Counted from the first letter of the stretch, positions 37,184 to 48,667 are shown. The stretch is DNA of 64,000 bases from Prostheceraeus crozeri (GCA_907163375.1 CAJQUW010001761.1:1-64000); one strand, 5' to 3'. The notes: generated by a model not told the origin, from the letters alone. Program-made: numbers and translations.

Positions 37184-40009
37184 AACACTGGTCAAAACAC
37201 ATACGACCTTTTGCAGCGTGATTGTCGCTAAAATTTGGAATTGGCCTTTCACACTGAACTCCGATTTCTGTGACTGTCAATTATCGGACAAAACATTTCG
37301 ATCTCTTGATTTCATGAGAAATAGAAAATGGGTGTGTCTTAGCCTATTGGAGAAGGAATTGAACCAAAATTATACATTGAAGGCAGGCTACAGTTATGCC
37401 TATATTTGTTCTTGTTTTCGCTATAATATTCGCTATAAAATTCAATATCAGCATAAGATCATCTCTCAGCACTTTTGTCTCGCCATCTGCTCTGTGCAAT
37501 AGACATGTAAGCTGATTTGATAGACATAGAAATGTCAGCCACCTATTCAATCAGTTCAGCGATAAAAGGGGTCGATTGCGTCATCTATTCATAGCACAAA
37601 TCAAAAAAATTGACGAAGCGACCACTTTTATCATATCAATTAGAAAATGACCAACTTTCACAATCTACTGCTTCTATTGTCAAATCCGCTGCTCTTGCAA
37701 GTGTTCCAGTCTAGTCAATCAGTAAAGCTTTGTGCATCGACTGAATCCTCTGGGAGTCTTGCATGTTATGAAAATAATTCTCTACATGTGGAAGTCCATG
37801 GTGGCGAGTCATCAACTCTTCATATTCTGGGAATCAACAGAATCCGAACACTGACAGCTGAGAACGAAGTCGAAATGTAAATTGGTGACATGGACTGACT
37901 TCAGTCATCGTCGATTACACGCGCATGGAAGGCACTTGCTTGACGTATGCGAAGGTCAATGAGCTCAACACTTTCGAACTTCAAATGTATTATTTGTGAT
38001 AGAATCGGTTGTACTGAACGAAATTTAGCGATTCGGAATGCGTTTTAATCACCGTAATATACTGCACTCAGAAATGTTTTCAGATTGACGCAATGTTCTG
38101 GACCATCAGTCGGTCAAAACTCAAAATCGCCTTAAAATCGCGTGATTTCCAAAAGAATTCCTTGTTATTCGAAAAGCAAGTTAACTGCAGCTATAGTGGT
38201 CATAGATTGTAGACCCACTGGTATTTTAAGAGCCCTTTGATCTAATTATCTAATAAAATATATGCTGCCTAAAAGTTATAAGTTCCAACGCATTAAGACT
38301 CGACTTAAGCCTATCATGTATGTACCCAGTAGACTTGCAATGGCATAGACCGTCCCCTAATCTAGCTGCTACGGGTTTTCAATCGGCTAAGCTGATCAAG
38401 GACATTTTCGGCTTATGAGAGATATTATGGGAAATAATCGTGAATTTTGAAAATCCTGTTGGAATGGGATGAAAATGAGACGAAGAAATCTCCATCCATG
38501 GTAAGCCTGGTAAATCTTCATTTTTCTCCCACTTTCAGAGTGAAATTTATCTTTCACAATTTCAATCGCAATTTTAGTATTTTTCGTCTCAATGTGTGCT
38601 GTTGATAATTATAAAAAGATTCCTGTATACGTCGACCACATTAAATAAGTAGTTCCGTAATTTTTTGATATTTGTAAACGTCGGGTACGGCCAAGCAGCG
38701 TCTGTTATTAGACAAGTAGTGCCTATAACGCTGCGTTATAATCTAGCTAATGTGTTGCCGGTATTGGAAATTATGCATCAATAAAGCAGGCAACCATAGT
38801 CACTAGTTGCATGTAAAACAGTTGCAGTGTGCTTCTCAGTTACACGCATTCTGAGTACGATTGTATAAGGAACTCTTCTTCCAATGGATAACAGGAGGTC
38901 GGAATCATGATTAAGTTGAAGAAAAAATTCATATTTACATGCGATCTGTCATTCGAATTCTATGAGCGACAGGAATTCGAATATTTCAGAGGAAAATTGC
39001 GCATTCTCCGTTTTGTACAGGGGGATAAATCCAAAATGGCGAGAGAGAAAGGGAAAGAGCCGATTTAATCACCCCCCCGAAGTCTGCCGAAGCAATTCTA
39101 TCTTTACAAATATACAGGACATGCATCTGAAATTATTTAATAACAACAGTTCTGTTGCTTTTTATCGATGACTTGTTCTGAATGTGGTTTAACAAAAAAT
39201 TTAATTAGAACCTAAACATTTCAAGGAATATAATTTCCAAATCCAATCAATTTATAATGTTCTTTCGGAAATACATGTATTTCGAAAATGCCGTCGTGAT
39301 GTGTAAACCCTTCGACACTGCATGTGATCACCGATATTTTCGACGAGATATTTAAAAATTATCTCTGAATCGATGTGTCTCACCGATATGATAATATAGC
39401 CATTCGTGAGGAATAAAATGACTCCATCAATTATTTCCCATTGCACTTGCAAGTAAATTCGCAATTTTGATGTCATAAAAGCTGAGGCCTTTTCGCTCTC
39501 CCGTTTGATGATTATATTTTCGAAATTCAGGTTTCAGAGTAGACGTATGCCTCCAATTAAATCTGCGTGATTGGAGGTACCAAACTTTAGAGAAATCTTT
39601 GAAAATGGAAAAAAACATGGATCAATAGTGATCAGGACGCGATTTCATAGTTGCGTGAAGCGGAAATCTGTTGACGAAATGCTAACATTTAGTTTCTCAT
39701 GACTTTAACCTGCTGAGTTTTGTTACTTTCAGCCTCAAGAGCCGATGAGATGACAGATTTGTGATGTTTTTGTCGTCGGAGAAAATCTCCCACAATGAGG
39801 GTGATATGAAGACATTTTTTGCGTGATTGTCTATTAGTAATTTATGGTAGTCTATGGTGGGGCCCATGGTAAACTTATACTCTGAGTCGATATTCTCCTC
39901 ATGTTCAAAAGCAATTACAAAAATGCCAAAAAAGTGCCAAATCATATTTCAAATGCATTTATGAATTCTAATCTAGACCGGTTTTACCACAGAATTCAAT
40001 ATTTTGTTT
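37184..40009. other. No recognised gene
   Basis: A 77-codon ATG frame at 37647-37880 (+) begins with a hydrophobic run (LLLLLSNPLLLQVF) that could be a signal peptide, but the rest matches nothing. Frames at 37179-37502 and 38962-39171 show no motif. I see no splice structure or repeat I can support. Confidence 0.35.
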
Positions 40010-40250
40010 ATCTGCTTCGGTTTGCTAGAAGTGTGATTGATTCGAAATCGCCGGCACATCGCGGAACTTACTAAGTCGGCAAAAAGGAATTCCTGATGCC
40101 CTACGGAGATAGAAAAAAGTCGTGCGTCGCTTGCGGATTGCCCTGAATTCCAGCAAAGTGCTTCGATTGCCATAATTCCTTCAGATTCGAAGAATTCAGA
40201 TAATTGCGCACAAGTTTTCTCCATAATGTTGGCCCTTCTGGTCATTACTA
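40010..40250 (-). repeat. Repeat family R1, fragment
   Basis: The minus strand matches R1 from GAGAAAA.TT.TGCGC through CTTCGAA.CTGAAGGAAT.. to CTTCTAGCAAA. It lies about 150 bases before unit B begins, while the 11700-12372 copy, in the opposite orientation, lies about 480 bases before unit A begins. Confidence 0.7.
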
Positions 40251-40396
40251 AAAAAGTAGCAGGCGTACGAAAATTAGTTCACTTGATGATTTCACCATCC
40301 TCTTCTCACCATTCCTTACTGCATAGTGCATACATTGAATCGAAGCCAGACACCGATGTGTGTTTTGGTATGTGCGAAGGGATATCACAGCAAGCA

Positions 40397-40896
40397 CGCA
40401 CGCATTTCGACAAAACTTCGGGGGTATTTCCTTAACTTAATTTAAAAAACGTGAAATGATCTCCCGTCGACTGGTCAATTAAGTTCTTCTACAGGGCCCG
40501 GGAACCAGATCTGGCTGTTTGGCGACTATAAGTAGCTTGCCAAATAAAATGTCATTTGAAATCGGTGAAGCAACTGAATTTTTACACACACGAAATGTGT
40601 AGATTGTTATCAGGTTTCCAACTGCATGTGAATGGTTGACTTTTACAGGTTTCATGCAAAGTTGAAATCGTGTGGTTTTTATCTCATCAGAATCTAAAAA
40701 AGTTGCATATTCTTCGTTTTGAAATTTGCTCTAACAAGTGAAATAAATTCATTTGAAATGTGTGCATACTTCTCTGAAAGTCTCATTTTCGGCCTCGCTC
40801 CCTGCAAAAACTCGTTCTGGCTGCCGGACTATTTAAAGTATCCAGTCGTTGGAGATCATTTCATGACAAAATCAATATAATTAGTGACAAGCCTGA
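40397..40896 (+). repeat. Left edge of unit B (direct repeat with 12855-13345)
   Basis: Matches 12855-13345 at roughly 97% by eye. Just outside the repeat the two flanks share only ATTTCGACAAAAC-like sequence. After it, A and B carry unrelated DNA until 17691 and 41367. Confidence 0.85.
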
Positions 40897-40959
40897 TGTG
40901 AGAGAACATTCTTGCAGACAGGTTTTTGTTAGAATGTCAAGTGAATATTACCGGAAAAC

Positions 40960-41370
40960 GTCTGTCTGATAAATATAAATCTATTAACTCGAGCTTTCGG
41001 TGGCTTACAGCTCACCTTCTTCAGGAGTGAACGAATGAAGCGATGTACACATGAAAGTCAGATTAACCTTCAAGAAATCAATGTCTATGAAATCAATATC
41101 AAACAATAATCCGTCGTTTACACTAAAAACAAAATTCTCGAGACAAAATAAGGTACAAAAGCTATTACTGTTTAAATAATATAAGTACAAATATGATAAA
41201 AGCATAATTTACAGAGATTCAAAAACGAAATCAAGGAACATAAAATTGTTGTCTGTTCTTTTTTATGGCATCCAAATACTACTCAATTCCAAAGAAGCGA
41301 TATTCATACAAATGAATCGAGATTCGGCGTACAATAGAGACGATGGATTGGAATTGAGTAGTACAACAGC
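40960..41370. mobile_element. Penelope-like element remnant
   Basis: A + strand frame near 41290-41350 reads SKEAIFIQMNRDSAYNRDDG then LELS. This matches the C-terminal part of GIY-YIG endonuclease domains of Penelope-like retroelements (E-A-I-x-I-x...NRD-x-G). A hammerhead-like motif lies 250 bases away on the minus strand (40991-41026), and such motifs are known from these elements. Inverted repeats of 16 bases (TACTACTCAATTCCAA and its complement) flank the GIY-YIG scrap at 41275-41290 and 41350-41365. It is an old, broken copy with most of the element absent. Confidence 0.55.
40991..41026 (-). ncRNA. Hammerhead-like motif, variant core
   Basis: On the minus strand CTGAAGA (41018-41024) is followed by a GGTG/CACC stem and GAAA (40995-40998). 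The canonical core is CTGATGA, so one core base differs and activity is unlikely. The spacing and the AAGG start of stem II match the motif at 46583-46630. Confidence 0.4.
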
Positions 41371-42774
41371 GAAAATTTGTAGCCATGAGAAAGAGGCGAT
41401 CGACGTTATTCTAATTATAATACTTTTAACCACGTACAATGCCTAGAAAGTGCGTAAACTGTGCATGAAAAAATTAAAGCAACTTCCATTTTGAAAATAG
41501 ATCACAATGAGTTGATGATTCTATTTGAATCAATTTTAAGTCAGGATGCTTCTATTCTTTACCCCCACATTTTTGTTGTTGATATCCGCGAGTGTTGCAT
41601 CGTCAACGATCTTCTTTTGCTCCTAGGTGCAGTCTCAATACCGACGTAAAAGCGTTGAGTGTGCAAAATCCTCTGGTTTCTAGAAAATTTACCGCACTTG
41701 CTTTGCCGTCAACTGTAGACAAGAATCCCACGAAGTTCATGATCACAGCTGTAATTTGTATTCTAACTGAGTATCCAAGGTACCAATCCTTCATCCCAAG
41801 GTTCAAGTTAGACTTTTCAGTGGTTTTTTGTAGTATCACTCAGTGACAGATCATGTCTATTTCAAATCTAATGTGACTTAAGTTTGACGAAATTTGATAA
41901 ATTTGGAAAAATTGGACAATGTGGGGGTGGGGGGAGAGAACCCAGTACCAGTACCATAGTCTTCGGTTCAGAAAACCGCTGATACTGAAGAATTATGGGT
42001 ATTTCTCTCATGAAATCAATTTTCTCGATCGTACGTCCAGAAGTCTCTCCGAAATTGATGTTTTTATTTATTCCCTTGCATCAAACCTGGAAATCAAACA
42101 CAATACGTGGGTAATGTTTTTTCATTGACGCTCGCTGAAATTTGTTTATATTGCCAATTGTTGTGGCCCATAATCTGATGTCAGGTGATGAAAGTTCACA
42201 GGATTCTGTAATAACACAAGAAACGGATAAAATCGCGGTTTTCTCACACGACTTTGACTCCATCCTACCGCTTTATTTCCTGTTTATGTCAATTGAAGGA
42301 AGCATCCGGATTTAATTTAGAAGCTCCAGCGTCTTGCATCAGCCTGATAAATGAATAGTCCTGAAATCAGTCTTCGAACTTTTGTGATTGCATCTGCTCG
42401 AAGTTTGAGATCACTGTATAGAAGACTGATAAAGAAACAGACTGATCGGTGAAATATTTTCTCATCTTGATATATCTTAAGGAATGAGATCTACTTGTGT
42501 TACCTTGTTAGCATCTACTATGATGTCTGGTAATGCCCGTTATAGGATGCCACAAAGCATTATTGTTACTGGCTAAGTAAGTTTGTCAACCGATGCTTCA
42601 ACTATCATTTTTCTATGAAAGTCGTTTATATACAATTCCCAATTCCAAAGTAAACGGCCTTAATTGCAGAATTAAGGTCGTCTAATTTGCTATGTGTTAC
42701 GGTTGATGTAGGAGCATTTCACCGTCCACTTTCGCAGTCCCAATGAAAATGGCATTGAAATGATTCCTATAATG

Positions 42775-42881
42775 TAGTATTATATCATGGATTTTTAGGG
42801 CAGTAATATCAGACATAGGCGAGGCTGCGTTAGCAGCCGAGACTGTCATATTTTTTTGCCCACAAAATGCATGATATAATG
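42775..42881. repeat. Hairpin H1 (unit B copy)
   Basis: Counterpart of 19095-19203 with the same tip (GCTGC/GCAGC around GTTA, CGAG on each side). Its outer right arm is cut by the 2.9-kb block that starts at 42882; the end of that arm (GCTATTG) reappears at about 45804. Confidence 0.8.
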
Positions 42882-42884
42882 AAG

Positions 42885-42996
42885 AACTACGGCATGGAAA
42901 GGCGTGCTGCAATGGTAGATTGCTTTGAACGAGTGCGCGTTAGCGCACGAGTTCAAACTTATCTACCATTGCAGCACGCCTTTCCATGCCGTAGTT
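42885..42996. repeat. Hairpin H2 with perfect 36-bp arms
   Basis: 42885-42920 is the exact reverse complement of 42961-42996. Within the 40-base centre TTTGAAC pairs with GTTCAAA, and at the tip TGCGC pairs with GCGCA around GTTA, with CGAG immediately on both sides. It stands at the left edge of the block present only in unit B. No mismatch in 36 pairs implies recent origin or correction of one arm by the other. Confidence 0.88.
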
Positions 42997-43173
42997 ACAT
43001 TGTTTAAGGTTTTCTATGTACTTCCATGATTGATGCTTGGATATCGATATATCTTAAGATGTCCATGATTGATGTCATGAATAGAAGGAAGTCTATGCCT
43101 GCAACTATCCACTTACATAAATAACTCTTTGATCCATGCTTTATCATAGCTCTCATCTGATATTGCATTAGAC

Positions 43174-44741
43174 CATGGACTTCTATAATATAGCATCTGG
43201 ACAGAAATCTGAACAGATATCATTGACCCTTCTTTTCGAAATGAGGCTGACTATTTGAATCGATGTCATTCATACAGAAGTTATGTGCATTGTATTCTTG
43301 TTATTCTTGCTCTGCGGGCGTTGTTAATTAGTGTTTTGCAAATCATCAGCGATGTTGGTGGAGAAAGGAAAATGCTGAGCATAGGCTATGCTCTGTGTTT
43401 GTGTACCGGTATAAGAATGACAGTAAATTTAAAGACTCTCCACCTACATTTCATTGTTTATCTTTGAAAAATAAGCCATAGAATCTATCGATAAAGAACA
43501 ATGTGATTTACGCCGACGACCAAACCAAAATTACTCTTCTTTGGTGGCAAAGTTAATACATTCTCACAATTGTCTTCCTCAGGAAGAAGAAGAAATTTCA
43601 ATCGATATGGAAGCATAGCCCTAAAATGTGAAATGAAAACTGACTTCGTTCGTCGCCTTAAATTAAAGTAAAAAAATGTGTGAATACGAATAAGACTATA
43701 CTCGTACTTTTTGAATTTCGGAGCGACAGAAATCTGATTGCAAAGTTACAAACGAGTATATTCTCTTGAACTCATCCTTGCAACGATCGAAGAATTCAAC
43801 ACAATAAAGATCATGAACTTTTTTATCTTATTTTACACAGTGATTTTAGACCCTATGGATAATTAATGCATATCTCATAGGATGGATCATGAAATTTCAT
43901 TAAGTGATGCAAGAATAATACAAGTTTGCAGTGTTATTGCATTATCTTCTATCACACAATCGAAATGAGCACCCTGTATGGATATGGCTATTTCTGAATA
44001 ATATTTATAAAATAAAGAGCTCGATTCTATCCTGGTGCATGTTGCATGAATATTCTGAGCATCTATGCGCCACTATGGCATTAAAAGCAAAGCAACAAAC
44101 AGGTGTAGTGTTTTCTTTGGTGTTGGTTCTTCGAAAGTTCCGGAATGAATAAAGTCATTTCAGGAACTAAAACCAAAATCAATAACCAATCCACGAACAA
44201 CGTAGCACTTTGTGGTATTTGATGTGCTGCTTCACTTCGAAAAGGGAAGATATGACTTAATATTTGTAAAAAAAGTTTAAACCTGAAATGCCAGTTTGTT
44301 TCCAAAGGATTAATTGTCTGACTTTGATTATTGATTAACTCTTTTTTTAAATATCTTGCGTGTTCGTAAATAATTTCTGTAAATAGCACTCCAATGTTTT
44401 ATTTAATTCAAAAAATAGTAGCCAGCAGATCTATGTGAAAGACATTGATTGATGCATGAATAAGTTTCCTCAAATAACTCATTTGCCAATGTGCAAAAGG
44501 CGACAGAAAATTCTCATCAGAGTCTCACCAATGGGGAAGTCAGACTGAAAAAAGGACTATAGGAATTATAGTTCAAAATTGATGTAAATCGGCATATCTT
44601 CCAGATATAGTTACACATTATCACGAAAATTAATCAACCGATACATGCTTAAATGTATCAATATGAAATACAATATCAGCCTCATCTCGTATGCGTGCTA
44701 TTTTAGATATCTGTCCAGATGCTATATTATAGAAGTCCATG
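43174..44741. mobile_element. Element with 32-bp terminal inverted repeats (unknown family)
   Basis: 43174-43205 (CATGGACTTCTATAATATAG onward) is the exact reverse complement of 44710-44741, 1.5 kb apart, and weaker similarity extends a few bases outward. The interior has no transposase I recognise. The frames at 43255-43467, 43931-44152 and 44081-44389 show no motif. It could be a non-autonomous DNA element or two inverted copies of one repeat. It lies in the unit B-only block. Confidence 0.5.
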
Positions 44742-44885
44742 ATTAGACTTAGATGTTTCACAGAATGCCTTAACTTCAATGATATCATCCTTTCTGGTTA
44801 CAAAATTCAAATTTTGAAAGCCATTTTGAGATACTTAATTTGCAACAGTCTGCGCAAGTAGTTGACAGGAAATCATAAATTAGAA

Positions 44886-45520
44886 TGTTTCGCATCATAA
44901 ATTTTGATGGAATTCGAAGACAAATGATTAGTGGTCTGGAAGCGGAAGAGATCAATGAAATAAGTGAGGTTCAACAACTGATTCGCAATGATCCATCCAT
45001 GTTAGATGAGTTTGATAGGACGCCTACTGCGAATAGTCCCGGCTGACGTAAAAAAAACATTGCATCAATAGAAAGTAGCGCTGTTCTGCTATCAACTGCG
45101 AGACAGGAAATACTATGGGTCCAGAATTTAAAACAATTCTTCAATGATCACCAATTAGATGAAAGGCTTTCTAATGTTTCAACAGAACAATTAAATGATA
45201 TCCTATGATACTTTTATTCGATATTGCGAACTAAACTCAAAAGCGAGTCTGACTATTACTCAAAAGCGAGTCTGATATGTATGAGGGCGTCATTGTACAG
45301 ACATTTTAAATCGCTGAGGAAATTTGACATTACAGTATAAAAATGACGTAGAATTTTTCCACGCAAATCAGGTTCTAAAAGGAATGGTTAAAACACATTT
45401 CGAGAATGGCGGTGCTATGCATCACTTTGAGGCAATTGAACCGCAAGATATGAAAACTCTAAATTCATACTTCGATTCATAATTCAGATTTCGCATTTCT
45501 GAATATAACGGTGATTACAA
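44886..45520 (+). pseudogene. Crypton-type tyrosine recombinase remnant
   Basis: Pieces in order are ILWVQNLKQFFNDHQ, NVSTEQLNDIL, FYSILRTKLKSESDYYSKAS, RASLYRHFKSLRKFDI, EFFHANQVLKGMVKTHFE and EPQDMKTLNSYFD. The order, the L-N-x-x-L...F-Y start, the Y-S-x-x-S-L-x-x-x-R helix and the F-x-x-A-N-Q-V-x-x-G-x-x-K segment fit the N-terminal part of Crypton recombinases and their domesticated DUF3504 relatives. Stops and frame changes interrupt it, and the catalytic R-H-R-Y half is not found. It is a dead DNA transposon inside the unit B-only block. Confidence 0.6.
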
Positions 45521-45676
45521 AAAAACATTCCTTAAATTTTCCATATACATACTGTCGAAGAATCAGCTAAACAAAAAATGGTAATCGAGGCAGACGGCAA
45601 TAAAAATTTCGTAAAGATTACCTTTCAATGACTTTTCCACATGATGGATTTCTGTGTTGACTTTCCTGTTCAGCAA

Positions 45677-45775
45677 TGCCCTATTGTCAGCACGATGGAC
45701 GAGGGGCATTGCAGCACGGCAGTGATATCTTAAAATATAATGTTTTAGAAGATATCTTTCTTTTTATTGGGGCAT
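45677..45775. repeat. Short hairpins with CAATGCCC/GGGCATTG arms
   Basis: CAATGCCC pairs with GGGCATTG across a loop that ends in CGAG. A second GGGGCATTGCAG follows, with GATATCTT/AAGATATC pairing between. The word CATTGCAGCACG is also in the arm of H2, so this may be a related end of the same inserted block. Confidence 0.45.
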
Positions 45776-46244
45776 TGCAGAACTGATAGACCGTAAACAA
45801 TGCTATTGTAACTCTTGAGAAGTCTATGAATATTGCAATTATTGATCACTGTTAGTCACAGATAATGGAGAGATAAAGAAATCTTTGATTGACTTTTATT
45901 GAAGTCTATGATAGTTTGCTCTTTCAATAGATTTTGATTCATGAAAAGTTTGAAAGTCTATGAATGCTTGCAAATGTGAATAGATCTGAAATTCAGATTT
46001 CTATCTAAAAATGATTTGAAACATCAGTTTACCAATTCATTCATTAATGGATTCTCAAGCTGGAGTGACGGACGACGGTTCATGGCTATCTGGTACGGTG
46101 AGAATTCTATGTAAAATTGGCGGGCATATAATGGTGCAGTATATACCCTCCAATACCGGGCAATAATGCATTTCAAACTCATTTCAATCATTTCCATGAC
46201 CTCCAAAGCCATCGAGAGTGAAATACAATTTGGACTACACCTTT

Positions 46245-46400
46245 TCCATGTCTGTTTCAAATATTTCCAAATCGATTTCAGATTTCTCCAATTGAATTTC
46301 AGATATCTTTCAGAAGCTCAACTTTGAAGATATCTGAAATCCATCTGGAAATGTCTGAAATTCAATTGGAAATATCTGAAATAGAAATGGAAAAGGTGTG
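46245..46400. repeat. Hairpin built of a short tandem repeat
   Basis: The left half repeats units like TTCCAATTGAATTTCAGATAT. The right half repeats the complement (ATATCTGAAATTCAATTGGAA). The outermost CACCTTTTCCAT pairs with ATGGAAAAGGTG. A tandem array turned back on itself makes a long imperfect hairpin. Confidence 0.65.
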
Positions 46401-46582
46401 GTAAATATCTCAAGCTTGACCAGTTCTGAGTTGTAAGTGCTATGTAGAGACTTATCATAGGTTTGAGTCTTTTACAGATTTACCCACCTTGAGCCGTTCC
46501 GCTTTCTTCATTTTGTAATACAATGTGAATCGTTTTTGCGAACGTCGCAATTAAATCAAGTAGATATTATCAATTTATTTTG

Positions 46583-46630
46583 CCGGTTTCGGATAGGAGT
46601 GGAACAGCCGCTGCTATCCTTCATCAGGAA
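46583..46630 (-). ncRNA. Hammerhead-ribozyme-like motif, canonical core
   Basis: On the minus strand CTGATGA (46621-46627) leads into a 6-bp stem GGATAG/CTATCC with a long loop, then GAAA (46587-46590) and CCGGC, which would be one strand of stem III. The core bases are canonical. I could not find a convincing partner for stem III or a stem I upstream, so it may be a half motif. Hammerheads with this AAGG-type stem II start are known from Penelope-like elements. Confidence 0.45.
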
Positions 46631-48379
46631 TGGAAGCACATGCATAAATCTTCAAAATTTGCGGCCGCGGCCGGTTCCAACTCTGCTTCTTACAGATTCA
46701 TCACAACCTACCGTAATTCAGTTTAGCAGCATCTCCACTTATCATCGATTATTTTGCTGGTCTGTAAATAACTGGGTACTTATGGGTTATATTCCCCCAC
46801 GTTTTCAAATTTGTCTAAATTCCGTAGAAATGAATGAATCGTCACAAAACTTCATGTACGCGTCGGTGAGGATATTTGCTACCTACATACCAAAATTTGT
46901 GCAAATCGGACGAGTACTTTTGAATAAGGGGCGATAACTTGAAGTGCAGTGTTGTCTGCAACTTGATTTGACTTCTTTTGACCTCGTCGTCAGAGCAGAA
47001 AGCACTTGAAGTCAACAAATTTATTTCCAGTCAACTCGTGAAGTGATGATGACCAGACCACATCCCTTACACTAACATTTCAACTTAATAAAGGTGAAGC
47101 GAGGTAGCGGTCGTGGGAAGATTTCAAACAGCAGTGGATGAGACGAAGAGGGAGAGAGAACAATGCACACACGAGTAACAATAATGCGTCGAACAGACGA
47201 AGTCAGATCAGGCTGTTGACATTGCTACACTTCACGTTATCGTCTCTAATGCAAAAAGTTCTTGTTCGATCTGCATAAATTTTTGATTATTGGTAGAAAA
47301 TGTACTTAAGTACGTCTACCTGAAGTTTGGTGACGATTGATTCATTTTTGCAGATTTTAGACAAATGTGAAAACCTGGGGGAGGAAGATAACCCACAAGT
47401 ACCATTAACTGTTTTGACGTCCCTCCAGCCTCCTATAAGAGATTTTCTACTACAGTATTAGAAATCAAGCAACTGCATCATTTACATGACAGACACGGAT
47501 GTAGCGGAGCTCGCACAATGTTCGAATTATGCGCTGTTTGTGGGAATTCAACATAATTGTCATCATTACACAGATTTTCACTTAAAGGCATTCTATAAAT
47601 ACGAGCTGAAGATTGCGTTGTTCCTTATCGATAGATCATCTGCGCAGTCCTACATGACTGAAATACTTAAGAGAATTCATCTTATCAGGATCAGGTTTTC
47701 TGTCATTCGCACCACTAGATCTACAGGCAGAGTAAGTTACATGCATGGTCAGTAGAGGGAGCGGGATTCATGTGAATGGAGTGTAAGATTAGAGTGAGAC
47801 CCAAACTCGGCTCGAACCCACTCCACGGATAATTTTATTTAAAGTCAGTGACCATTTGAATACTGTTGCAAATTATGCATGACTGATCAATTACTTGATT
47901 TCAAGATTCATTTAATATTTTTTCCTGTTCTAAATTAAGGCACTGTCAGCGCCATGCCGCACGTAGTTCGTGAGCAATAAAAGGGAAATCCAATCGCTGC
48001 ATGTCAAACCTTGAGTCTTGCAGGTAATAAGTTTTATTTCTTACATAGAATAGAATAACTAGTGCATACATTTTCATCAATGCCTCAATATTGAAAGACG
48101 TGAAGCTAATGCAGACAGAATTTATTGAGCTCACATAGAAGACACAGACGACACACAAAACTTAGATAAACAGTTAAGAAACCGTCCAAGACTTGAATTA
48201 AAGAAAATGAGAAAATAACAAAACGAAGATACCGCAAATGAAGCACGACGTTGGAAAACCTTTATTAGCAAATTTGACAATTGACAAGAGGAATGAGCGC
48301 GATCTCATTGATGATTCAGACTAATCTTGGGCACGCAGTTCGAGTAGGCAAGTTTGCGAAGTACCAAATGATGTAAAGG

Positions 48380-48667
48380 ATGACGCGAATCTCGAGTCAT
48401 GGATTTGAACTAGCAGTGATCAATCACAATGCGTCTGTAGGCGAAGGGGAGGAAGCAGAACTGGAAGCCGTGCCCGGGCAGAGTAAAAACCGGTCCGGCT
48501 CCATCTCTAGAAGGAAATCATTGCAAAGACAGTGGGATGCACCGCAATTCAGTTTTAGGCTCTCTTGTTTGCTTAATATATCATGTTCGCAAGTGCTGAA
48601 TATGAACTCAAAAGCAATAGAGCACAGTACTCCAGAATCCCTCTCACGCTGTTATTGCAAATCTTAG
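48380..48667 (+). other. 95-codon ORF of doubtful reality, unit B
   Basis: Counterpart of 19536-19823 and equally long. Most differences between the two change residues (for example Thr to Ala, Arg to Cys, His to Arg), so I see no sign of protein constraint. Confidence 0.2.

Larger units (their letters stand above)
45903..48169. other. Second block present only in unit B; no gene recognised
   Basis: Unit A has about 14 different bases at this place (19303-19316). The block includes the repeat-rich hairpin at 46245-46400 and the hammerhead-like motif at 46583-46630. The 133-codon frame at 46536-46937 overlaps that motif in antisense and shows no family. The rest is unassigned. Confidence 0.45.

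Noticed and set aside
37179-37502. 107-codon + strand frame with two Cys-rich stretches
   Set aside because: No homology or splice evidence; its start overlaps the terminal block of an R1 repeat.
43509-43520. YADD-like peptide suggesting a reverse transcriptase
   Set aside because: Only the four residues fit; neighbouring residues and upstream blocks do not match any reverse transcriptase and a stop follows soon after.
46536-46937. 133-codon + strand frame
   Set aside because: Overlaps the hammerhead-like motif in antisense, has no family motif, and is absent from unit A.
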